From NCBI GenBank assembly GCA_030549175.1, contig JAUKUA010000003.1, positions 620,001 to 684,000 on the forward strand: 64,000 nucleotides of DNA, read 5' to 3'. Numbering within the stretch: position 1 is the first letter of the stretch; each line of letters starts with the position of its first letter. Origin of the DNA: Lasiosphaeris hirsuta. Taxonomy: Eukaryota > Ascomycota > Sordariomycetes > Sordariales > Lasiosphaeriaceae. This document shows positions 55,563 through 64,000 of this stretch, in pieces. The position numbers and the translations under genes were made by a program. Below the pieces are notes generated by a model. It was not told the origin of the DNA and did no database searches. It worked only from the letters and a program-made list of their open reading frames with translations.

Positions 55563-57199
55563 ATGGAGTCCAAATCAACGGCGTTCAAATCAGCAGATGC
55601 TGTTATGGAGCGGGCGGTGAGGAGAGGTCTTACAGCTGACCGCACCAAGATCAACCCTCGTGCGGTTCGCAGGAATCTAAGGTCTAAGAGCAAATACCGC
55701 TATTCACTTGCACTTGAGGTGTGGCATTCGTAAGTAAATATAAATATCGCGCACATAATATACACTGAAGTCTAACATACTCTAGATACGAAAGGAAATA
55801 CAGGCCTTCTGATCCTCGAGACATGCAGGTTATGAAGCATTGTGCTGAAACTTTGGCCCTCGGTATGATAGGCAAGCTCGATGAGGAGGACAAACTACCA
55901 ACTCCCGACAGTCTTAGAGGTTCAATGCGCCGATTTTACAATGCTTGGGAACGACATTACAACTTGGAGATACCCTTGGATGTTAAGCGGTCAATGGCAC
56001 CTGTAAGTAAAGCTGTTGTCACACGCTGAACGCCCATGGCACCTGAGAATGGCCCTAGCACACGGAGTGGGCCACGGCCCACCGAATCTCGATGATTCCG
56101 GAGATAGCTTATCAAGGTTCAGCCTTACGGATCTTGATCTGTGCCAATCGAGCCACGATGGCCAGGAAGGTTCCGTATCGAAGCCACCATGGCCAGGAAA
56201 GTTTCGTATCGAGATCATCATTCGGAATGACAGATAACATCGGTCCCCGGAGGACCTCTGTATTTAGATAGACACATCTGGCCACGATTGAGAAATACAA
56301 GGTCCTTCGAGGCCATAGTCAATTATCGTGTCGAGAATAGATTTGTTCAGCGCCCACAGGGCCACATTCTGTTCCAAGCCGCAACCACAGTGCCTGTGGT
56401 CGCCCCTTGTCACAGCTGTATTGCTGTTTGAGGATGACATAGGATGCTGTTGTGAGCCAAGATTCTAACCAGTGCAGTATATTTAAGGGGAACTAGCTGA
56501 GAAACTCGGCTTGAAGAACCTGCACAAGGACCAGGCATTCCTAACGATAGAAAATTATGTCATTTTACATGAGCAGTTGTGGTTTAAGGATCACCACGAC
56601 TATGTATATGAAGGATTCCGTATTAATAACGCCAACCTACTTAATACGCACTACTTTAGCTCGGCCTGCCTTTAGGAGCTGTGTCAGCCAAGGTATAAAG
56701 TAAGTAGTCATGCTAGGGAAATTGATCGACTTGACCTAATTACAGCAGGATTTCGTCCTTCTCGTCGGGTGGAAGGATGGCGAACCCGAGCTCAAACTAA
56801 AGGCTAAAAGAAGAGTGTGTAAAGGAATGGATATTAAACAGTAAGTTATACACGGTTTGAAATGGCAGCTAGTTTGTTAATCTTGATCTAGGCCGGAACA
56901 TGTATTACCTGAAAAAATATCATCGAAACATAGCCCACCACCTACCTCTATATACACAACCAATGCTCTTCTGGTTGGCTAATATCATTTCGTCTGAAGC
57001 GAGTAAGGGAAATCCTACCCTGGATGAAGTACTCGCGATAACACCGCCCTTAGATGGCCAAAACCACTGGGTTTTGGAATGGGAGGAGAGTAAACAGGAC
57101 AAAGCAGTATTCCCGGTGTGGGACTCTTACGGGCCAAAAGAGAAGAATCTGTCAGAAACGTTTGCACACTGGAAACTGGGGTTGCAACTGCTTGATTGA
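55563..57199 (+). pseudogene. captain-type (DUF3435/FluG-domain) tyrosine recombinase relic
   Basis: Reads as several exons of one protein: 55563-55732 (MESKSTAFKSADAVMERAVRRG), a normal 55-base intron, then about 55788-56000 (YERKYRPSDP...DVKRSMAP). Then comes a long interruption to about 56490, followed by LAEKLGLKNLHKDQAFLTIENY and DHHDYVYEGFRI with TAG at 56674. After 56747 it continues with DFVLLVGWKDGEPELKLKAKRRVCKGM and finally LYTQPMLFWLANIISSEA to 57199. The order and motifs match the N-terminal and middle part of fungal DUF3435-type recombinases, the enzymes that move giant Starship elements. The C-terminal catalytic Arg/Tyr part is absent. The family call rests on recalled motifs. 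Confidence 0.55.
56151..56212. repeat. 31-nt tandem repeat, two copies
   Basis: AGCCACGATGGCCAGGAAGG... is repeated with three C/T or G/A-type differences. It lies in the interruption of the recombinase relic, suggesting later inserted DNA. Confidence 0.85.
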
Positions 57200-57439
57200 A
57201 TTGCTTGGGCTGGTTCTGGCTTGCAGCCAGAACCTCTTTCTCTTATAGACCTATTCACAGGCTTCAGCCTTCGGCCTGGCGGTGGCTGTAAGCCACTAGT
57301 TCTGGGGCAGTGCAAGCCATTCTGCCAGCCACACGATTCAGGGCCTTAGGGGCTCCTAAGTCGAGCACTTTATGAGCCAAAGTCTGACGATATGCACGAA
57401 GCAGTTTCTTTCAGTTCTTCCTGGCGCACAAAAAGTGGG

Positions 57440-57725
57440 GCTAAACAGGGCATGTACTAGTATATTCTAAGACATCTCATCATGTACTAGTATACTGTGG
57501 GACATCCCATTGGTGCTGTCCCAAGTTTTGGGCTGGGGTACCATATACCATCCCCTTTGTGCTAGTATATCATGTACCATCCCAAATTGCGAGCTGGGGT
57601 ACCATGTACCATTCCATATTGCAGGCTGGGATATCATGTACCATCCCAAAATCCAATCTAGGATATCATGTACCATCCTAAATTCCGAGCTGGGGTATTG
57701 TGTACCATCCCAGGGCATGTACTGG
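57440..57725. repeat. degenerate tandem repeats of about 42 nt
   Basis: Five or more units of the pattern TATCATGTACCATCCCAAATT...GAGCTGGGGTAC. The same motif is present inverted at 54942-55010. Confidence 0.85.
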
Positions 57726-59033
57726 TATATGCTGGGCCATAATTCGGGACCGTGGTCCAGGATTTGGGCCATTAGGGTACTGTTGCCTCTCAGCAGTCTC
57801 CCACCGTGGTCCCAAATTTGGGCCTTGCCGGCTTTCCAGAATTCGGGCTACCCTTTAGCATTAATCACATAAATACATGGTTATTCTTGGAGCTCATCAT
57901 CATATAACGTTTCGATGACCGAAATTATCTAGCTAACTTGAGAGGATGCACACCAAAGAGTTGAGCGACTCTAATAATCCTTCAGATAGTACGATGGCAT
58001 CCATTTCAAGTGCTGCTAAAGAAGGCCGCATCCTCAGAAGAAGGATTTTGACATTACGGTATAAGCGGAGAATTCTCCACAGAAGGGTGGAGTACTTGAT
58101 TCAGTCACCAGATTAGCACAACATCTGGGTATTAGCCCCTGGTCAGCACATCTCATCGAGATCTCTTGAGATGTAACAGCCGGCACAAGGTTATATTGTT
58201 ATAGGTTACCAAGGCCCATTGCAATTGCGAGGTGTTTGCGGTGGTTGTGGTGTGGAGGAACGGCCTGAGTGGAAACTGGAAAGATTGTTAGTGGGCCTGT
58301 TAGTGGGGTACGGCAAGTGCCACTTTGTGAGTGCGTTTTATTTTTTCAACCGCTTGCCAGGATACCAGGGTGGCCAGAATGACAGGGCATTACGTTAGTG
58401 CTCTTTTCAGGTTCAGCTGCTCTTCATTTGGCCTCGATAAATGAGTCGAAAGGTACCAGAAACGCCGCTTTTTGATTATACCGGCTAATACTGGTAGAAT
58501 ATAAATCCCGCCCGCGATTCCGGGAGAGAGAATAACGTTGTCTTCGGCACACCTTACTAAGTGAAAGCCAATGCTTCATCGAAGTTCTACTTATACAGCT
58601 ACTGTATGTGCGAATGCCTGGGGGAACCCTGAAGGAGAGACGGAAGGCTCTTCATTCTTGGCGCGCCAATACCGTGAGAGCTCGGATCAGCTCCTCCTTC
58701 CTAATCCGCCACCTTACACGATGTTGCTCTCACAGCCCTTTACCAAGTTAACCAAACAGTGGCAATGTAAACAGTTAGGCAGTAAGATAGAACTTAGTTT
58801 GTGCCAATGGTCATCAGTTTACTTCACCAAACTCTGAGAATGATCCCCTTTTGACAATGGCATATCGCAGCAACACTCTCCTTCTCGTGAATTCAACCTC
58901 GACAGAGAATATCTCTAAGGATTGCCAAGAGCGTTACTACCTCATCAACGAGTTTATGCCGAGTAATAGGCAGCTAGCTATATCAAGCTTTCCGAATTAC
59001 ATACCCGGACTCCGAGATTGAATTATTTATTAT
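57726..59033. other. non-coding, mobile-element debris
   Basis: CAACCGCTTGCCA at 58347-58359, next to a T/A-rich stretch, is the exact reverse complement of a sequence at 22208-22220. The frame at 58571-58837 is unassigned. No gene was recognised. Confidence 0.4.
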
Positions 59034-61506
59034 TTAAATAATCGTCACCTCTTCCCAAGAACCACCCATGTTCCTAAACCAGTCAAAGTCATCTGGTACA
59101 CTGACTACGAACGCAACACCCACACGCCGGTACCTTCTTTTGTTCTCCTCGCACTCTTCTATAAGAAGAAGCTGCGCCGTGTTCTTCCTGTGGTCCTTGA
59201 CTAAAGTCGTAACAGGGCATTCCTCCTGATACAGAGCTGTGAAGAGACACGTCACGGGCCGAGGACTCGTTTGCGTCGTGTTGTTGTCCGATATTCGCGG
59301 CGGGCGGTCAAGCACTATGTCGGCAGGGCGGTCGAGAAGCCGCCGCCCATCGTCTCGACCTCGGAGTGTCCAGAAGGGAAAGAACAAATCGCGATGCCAG
59401 GCGCCAAGGTTAGAGACTGGCCGCTCTTCTAACGGTGCTGAAGCAAGGAAAGCATGCCAGGTTAAACCCAAAATGGTGACGCTGGCACCGCGTTCGACAC
59501 TCATTGTGTCATCGCCGCTGGGATGTTCCAGATGGTGCCTTGTGATTTGAGCGGGCAAAGTGACCTTCGGGACTTCGTACAGAGCATCTAAGTCCCGGAA
59601 CGGATAGATGACCGGGCCGTCAAGAGATGCCCAGGACCAGCTTGGGGCGACATACGTCTGAGTGTCCGCTGTATGTGAGTCGGTGGGGTGCTCTTCCATG
59701 ACAAGGTTATGCTTCTCGTACGAAACTCTCGACACCCATCCAACACAGAGCATAAACCAAGACTCGCCCCACAACCCAGAAAGGTAGTCGAGATGCTCCT
59801 TGAGCTGCATACGCAGCACCTTTGCCATGGCGGATATAGCGATCAACTTGTCGCTTGTGATCGTCAGGCTGCGGTTGGAGTATTCCTCTACGAACCCGAA
59901 CCATTGGGCAAAAACGTCAGGCGGCCGCATAACATACCGCTCGTCGGTGGGGTCGTTTAGCGCCGGCTTGGTCGGGTCCCATATCACCTTCAGGCTGGAG
60001 AGCGAGTAAATGTCGCCGCAGCGCGGCATCTTCCCCTGGCAGAGCTCACTGGAGCTGAGGGTCGCGCACTCCCATGCGAGGGCACCATCGCCGTAATGCA
60101 GGATGCGCGTGCTGAGGGCCCGCTCCTGGAAGGTCCACCCACGGGTTTGCAAGTTTCCGCCGATGATGGAGAGAAAGTGCTCGTCCCAGTCGGGCTGGAC
60201 GATGGTAATCGGGTCTGGGTCGGCCGGGTCGGCTTGGTCGTCAAGGACGATATGACGGGGAAGGGGCTTGCGCGTGGTGAATAGACCAGAGTTAGCGTCC
60301 GTGGAGGCGGCGGCGGCGAGGGTGAGCACGGCTTTAAGGTACACGTCCGCCATACGGCCGGCTTCGGCCTGCCAGTCCGCAGTCAAGTCTTGGATAATGC
60401 ACAAACTGTCGATCCAGAGATAACGGAATCCCAGCTTCCGAGTTACATCCACTGCATCCTTGAATGTACGGGGAAGCTGAGAGAGCGGAATGCCGGCTTG
60501 AAATGACGCGATGTTCGTCGACTTGAGCTTGATGAACTCTAGCTTTCCCCAACAATGGCTCAGTGCCACATACTCGATGCTTGAGTCTAGAGATGATGAC
60601 AGCACGAGCTGAACTGACGTTGGCTGGGCACTAACGTCGATGAGGCGAGTTGGAAGAGGAAGCTTTGCTGCCTTGGTCACTGCCTCGATGCAGAAATTAT
60701 GTGCTCCCTTATCGTTGGCGTGGCAGTTGCCCATCCAATATCTCACCAGCTCATACGAAGCATCTGACGAAGTTGATGAACCTGGGAATAATGTATCGTA
60801 GGGTACGTGCGGTTCTATCATATGATTAGACCCCTGTAGTCCTTACTCTGGCTCTTAGTCCTGCAAAACACTTACTAGACAATAGTAAGAGTCTCAAGAA
60901 CCCAGTCTCCGTCGCTGATGGCCATTCAGATTCGGGTAAATTCCCGGCAGGATTTAACTGTCCCATGCGAGAACCGATACTATAGTCGGGAATCCAGGAA
61001 GCCCTCTGCCTCGGAAAGCCGAAGTCGATGAAAATTTTCTGGGTTTGGTAGAGCATATTGTTTGCCGGCTGCCTGAAGGTCTCGACTAGCGAGAGGCGGA
61101 CATTGGCGTTGGGATGGTCTCTCACTACCATCTCGATTGGATTCGTAACTGCGGCTTGTGTTGCTTGTTCCCAGATCATGGTACACAAAGGACATCGGAT
61201 ATCCTTGCCATCCGGGCTATCGCTGATACGAGTGGCGCAAACCTGGAGATCCTTCATACTGTGGATTTCGTGCCACTGATTCGGCATCCGCATGCCTCCA
61301 GCCTCCACATTTACCCACCACTGCCGGAACATCGGCGCGGGATGGAGCAGGAACTGGCGGCATGGTGGGCAGTACGTGGGTTCCAAACGCAGGGATGAGC
61401 GGAAGAGGTCAGCCGAGAAGAAAAACCCCGAGGGTGACAAGAGACCGAAAATGGTCGCATCGTCTAGCTGGTCTAGTTGATTAGCTGGGATTAGGGTGAT
61501 CGGCAT
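59034..61506 (-). CDS. HET-domain protein, 803 aa, one intron
   Basis: Second intact HET gene. Exons are 61506-60876 and 60814-59034; the 61-base intron (GTAAGT, branch CTAAT, end GATAG) is phase 1 and joins LLLLSS-K-PHVPYDTLF. The N-terminus has Cys pairs (CPPCRQ, CPLCTM) similar in placement to the first HET protein. The HET domain begins about residue 292: YVALSHCWGK, LGFRYLWIDSLCIIQD, then ADVYLKAVLTLAAAAS and RGWTFQERALSTRIL. The C-terminal 350 residues hold the usual variable region with APSWSWASLDG and no known extra domain. Full length and without lesions. The start at 61506 is the first Met of the open frame. Its neighbours are two small membrane proteins. Probably involved in non-self recognition or cell death by family membership. 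Confidence 0.9.
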
Positions 61507-61545
61507 TTTGAAAGGCCTGGGCAGAGAAGAGGATGGATAGGTAAT

Positions 61546-61908
61546 TTATGAGGGATTTCCAGGCTGTGCGCAGATAATCCCACCAGACAGACGCTCGCGG
61601 AAGGTGGCGGTGGCATTGCTCACGTGGTCTCGGCTCACCTGCTGGTCTCGTGGGGCAAGCGGGGGTCTTGCTGCCGTTTGGCATTTCGGCGCGGCCGTGC
61701 AATCCAGCGGGGTAGCAAGAGACGGTGCTTGCTTGTCGGGGTTCTCGGCTTCGGCGTCGCAGTAGTTTGGCCAAAGCAGGAGAGGGAGCTCGACGATCCA
61801 CCATGCAAGGCATAAGACGGTGAGGGTTGCGACGAACAGGATCCACTGTAGAATAGTTGCTGAGCAGTTCAGCTGCTGCTGCTGCTGCTGTAGGGACACG
61901 CCGGCCAT
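61546..61908 (-). CDS. small one-pass membrane protein, 120 aa
   Basis: Unrecognised. Starts MAGVSLQQQQQQLN; a CAG run encodes the Gln stretch. One membrane span is at about 17-42 (ILQWILFVATLTVLCLAWWIVELPLLL), followed by a polar tail with NAT near the end. It ends 39 bases before the HET gene start in the same direction, so a shared transcript or an upstream reading frame for the HET gene is possible. It may not be a real gene; the frame is short and the Gln run is low-complexity. Confidence 0.45.
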   Translation of the reverse strand: MAGVSLQQQQQQLNCSATILQWILFVATLTVLCLAWWIVELPLLLWPNYCDAEAENPDKQAPSLATPLDCTAAPKCQTAARPPLAPRDQQVSRDHVSNATATFRERLSGGIICAQPGNPS

Positions 61909-62025
61909 GGAGGATGACCTCAATGGCACTAATAATTCCACCAAATCATATCTCAACGTCTTGGCAAAGACAGCCGTCCCGAACCTGTCCCGCCGCCAGC
62001 GCTACTTTGTATACACCCTGGGTTA

Positions 62026-62436
62026 TTAGCGACCTGATTGATGGAATACGCTCCTCACAACATCGACGAGGTGGCTTGCCAGCAATCTAGTCGCATCCCC
62101 CAGCTCCCGACCATGTTCCCAGGCACACAGAACCCCAACAAGAGCACCGCATAACAGAGCTAGCAAGATAAAGACCTGTACGATGGAAAACAATGCGTCG
62201 TAGCAGCATGCTAGGCGTCTTCGCTGCGCCCACTGCATCCTGTGCACCGCATGCCACGGAACGTGGTCGTCGACGTGCAGGTAATAGCCTCTCCCTCCGG
62301 GGCCGGAGACCGGTACCGTGTCGTAGGAGGGGACTTGTTGGCGTTCGTGGCTGGTAATAGCTGCCTGGAGGAGTGATGAGGCCTCGAGGCCGTTTGAGTC
62401 GTGGACACCATGTTGTGGTTGCTGAATGTCGGCCAT
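62026..62436 (-). CDS. small one-pass membrane protein, 136 aa
   Basis: Unrecognised. Starts MADIQQPQHGVHD; the N-terminal half is polar with a Pro/Gly motif (SGPGGRGYYLHVDDHVPWHAV), a basic patch (QRRRL) and one membrane span at about 85-112 (ALFSIVQVFILLALLCGALVGVL), then an amphipathic end. This type II-like architecture is the same as in the neighbouring 120-residue protein but no sequence similarity was found. It lies between that gene and a larger membrane protein, all on the minus strand. Confidence 0.5.
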   Translation of the reverse strand: MADIQQPQHGVHDSNGLEASSLLQAAITSHERQQVPSYDTVPVSGPGGRGYYLHVDDHVPWHAVHRMQWAQRRRLACCYDALFSIVQVFILLALLCGALVGVLCAWEHGRELGDATRLLASHLVDVVRSVFHQSGR

Positions 62437-62912
62437 CGCAGACGGAAACTCAACTGAAATGGTGCATATCAAAGGAAGTGAAGTGTTGTGGTTAATAAGC
62501 TAGCGAACAATTTGTGATAGCGTGTGGGTTATAACCAAGCTGACCAGCGCGCGTTTTCGTGGGAGAACAGAGAACAGGCTGCACGCACCTGCTGACCTAC
62601 CTCTGAGGCGGGGTTTACGGCAAAGATATATCTTCGTAGGCGCCCGTCAAACGTCACCTGAACCCAAGTGCGAAGGTGGGTGGGATCCTGTGTTACACTA
62701 AGCTTTTATGGGTGATTCATCCGCGGGGTTCGCAATGGGCGATGCTGATTGAAGGGAACGTGGGATCTTCCGCCAACTTCGGACATTTCCAGTGGTGGGT
62801 CAACACATGTTTCGAAGAGCAACTTTTATCACGTAGGAGATGAAGTTCGGGGTCCTGAAAGAAAGCAAAAAGGAGGATGAATTGTGGACTAATTTGGTGA
62901 TAAATCAAATGG
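62437..62912. other. intergenic between same-strand genes
   Basis: Upstream of the 136-aa protein and downstream of the membrane protein gene. Nothing else was seen. Confidence 0.5.
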
Positions 62913-64000
62913 TTAGTCATTCCTATACTCCTCATCACTCCCCCCAGCAGCATTCAGCACCCCAAGATGCTCCCGTTGCTCCATCCAACCGAGCCTCAGT
63001 CTCCCCAACCACCACCTCCCCGTCACACATCCCGCCGCCACCACGGCACCGCCAACACCAGCCCACGCCAACACCAAAAACCTTCTTCCCAGCCGCACAT
63101 CCATGTCCATGCCCTTCGACAAGTCAGTCTCAAACCTCCGCAGCGCCGCAGCGAACATAACACCCATCAACAACCCATGCACAACAGCGAGGACCGCATA
63201 AGCAGCCGCCGTCCAAAACAGCCACACGCGCACCCTATCCCAATCATGTCCCTCCAACCGCTCCATATCCTCCTTCGTTCCCTTAGGCAACGGACAGAAT
63301 CGCCTCAGGTTCAGGAAAGACAGACACTGACAGCGCATCCACCCCTTCCTCCTCCTAATAGCCCACTCGGCCACCGGCAGCAAACCCACCACGACCACGG
63401 CGCTAACGTGCAGCACGAAAGGCAGCCACGCCAGCGGCATAGTGAAGCGAAACAGGCGATTGCGGAGGACCGCTGTCCAGAAGGGGTTGGTGCACTCGAG
63501 TCCCCGTTCAGGCGGGTAGTAGTGCGATTTGAGACACTGGTATTCTGCCGCGGGGATATCTGGCAGTCCGCCGGTTGTGCCGGGGAGGGTTTGGATGAGG
63601 GTGAATGGGTCGAGGGTGGGCGTCGGGCCGCGCGAGAGGATTCCGCTGGTTACTAGTGGTGCGGAGCCGATGGGGCTGGAGTCGTGGACGGGCGGTGCGG
63701 AGGGCCAGGACCAGGTGAAGGCGCTGGGGAAGCAGCTTAATTTGACGAGGTAGGAGGGGGGGTGCGTGGAGTTGGAGGGGATGATGCCGTTGAACTGTTG
63801 TGTTGGACACCGCATATGCAGTGCTCGTGGTCAATGGCAGGGGGATACGGTATAGGGTGTAGAAGGGGCGCCCTACCGAAACTGTGGAGAGGCTCTCGAG
63901 GCCGATGAGCAGCGAGCCACGCCGGTCCGGGTTGGCGACGTAAAAGGTGCCGGCGACGACGAGTAGAATGTTGGCAACGACGGGAATGACGAGGAGCGCC
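62913..64000 (-). CDS. membrane protein, 3' part only (gene continues past the window)
   Basis: Exons are 64000-63877 (partial) and 63794-62913, with an 82-base intron (GTAGGG...ACAACAG) in phase 0. The visible part begins inside a membrane span (LLVIPVVANILLVVAGTFYV) followed by a loop with N-S-T. A long extracellular or lumenal part has Cys residues (KLSCFP, YQCLKSHYY, LECTNPF). Membrane spans follow at WLPFVLHVSAVVVVGLLPVAEW, LFWTAAAYAVLAVVHGLLMGVM and LVLAWAGVGGAVVAAGCV. The C-terminus is cytosolic. It has the same overall style as the protein at 3.6-5.4 kb, a multi-span fungal membrane protein with a large polar domain, but no sequence match was seen. Function unknown. Confidence 0.65.

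Noticed and set aside
57467..57872. Frames of 101 and 120 codons on both strands
   Set aside because: They only translate the tandem repeat block.
62967..63656. Plus-strand frame of 229 codons over the membrane protein gene
   Set aside because: His/Pro/Arg-rich shadow; the opposite strand has membrane spans and a consistent splice junction.

Overview
This window looks like a gene-poor, rearranged chromosomal stretch of a filamentous ascomycete (Pezizomycotina, probably a Sordariomycete; the class is an inference). Genes carry short introns of about 50-95 bases with GT-AG ends and CTRAY-like branch sites. Fungus-specific families are present (HET, DUF6594, DUF7726, kinase-ankyrin, DUF3435-type recombinase), and many relics carry CAG/CGA-to-stop or TGG-to-stop changes of the kind left by repeat-induced point mutation (RIP). 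No rRNA, tRNA or CRISPR was recognised.

Layout. 0-10 kb: an aldehyde dehydrogenase, a large membrane protein and a secreted fasciclin protein, spaced by long intergenic DNA. 12-20.5 kb: a compact block made of a DUF6594 membrane protein, a protein kinase-ankyrin protein, a caspase-like/pseudokinase protein and a small basic-domain protein. 20.8-25.4 kb: relics of an HNH gene, a Tc1/mariner transposase and a kinase-like gene. 26-29.4 kb: a small mitochondrial or membrane-targeted protein, a DUF7726 protein and a secreted protein. 30-34 kb: a broken membrane-protein gene and AT-rich DNA. 34-44.5 kb: a CorA-like protein, a degenerate HET-like membrane protein, an ankyrin relic, a 10-cysteine secreted peptide, a TLDc protein and a secreted 199-residue protein. 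45-49 kb: an F-box/LRR relic and a HET gene. 49.5-57.8 kb: Copia remains, dead ketosamine-kinase and Nudix genes, and a captain-type recombinase relic between inverted repeat blocks. 59-64 kb: a second HET gene, two small one-pass membrane proteins and the 3' end of another membrane protein.

The most interesting part is 12.2-20.5 kb. The kinase-ankyrin and caspase-pseudokinase genes start 298 bases apart and diverge. Each is met tail-to-tail by a small partner gene, only 9 and 65 bases away. Kinase catalytic residues and the caspase His/Cys pair are intact, whereas the kinase-like domain of the caspase protein has lost its catalytic Asp. Together with two HET genes and one HET-like gene, this suggests a fungal self/non-self recognition or programmed cell-death neighbourhood. 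That functional reading is inference from domain content and layout. All exon boundaries were worked out by eye from splice motifs, frame and family resemblance.
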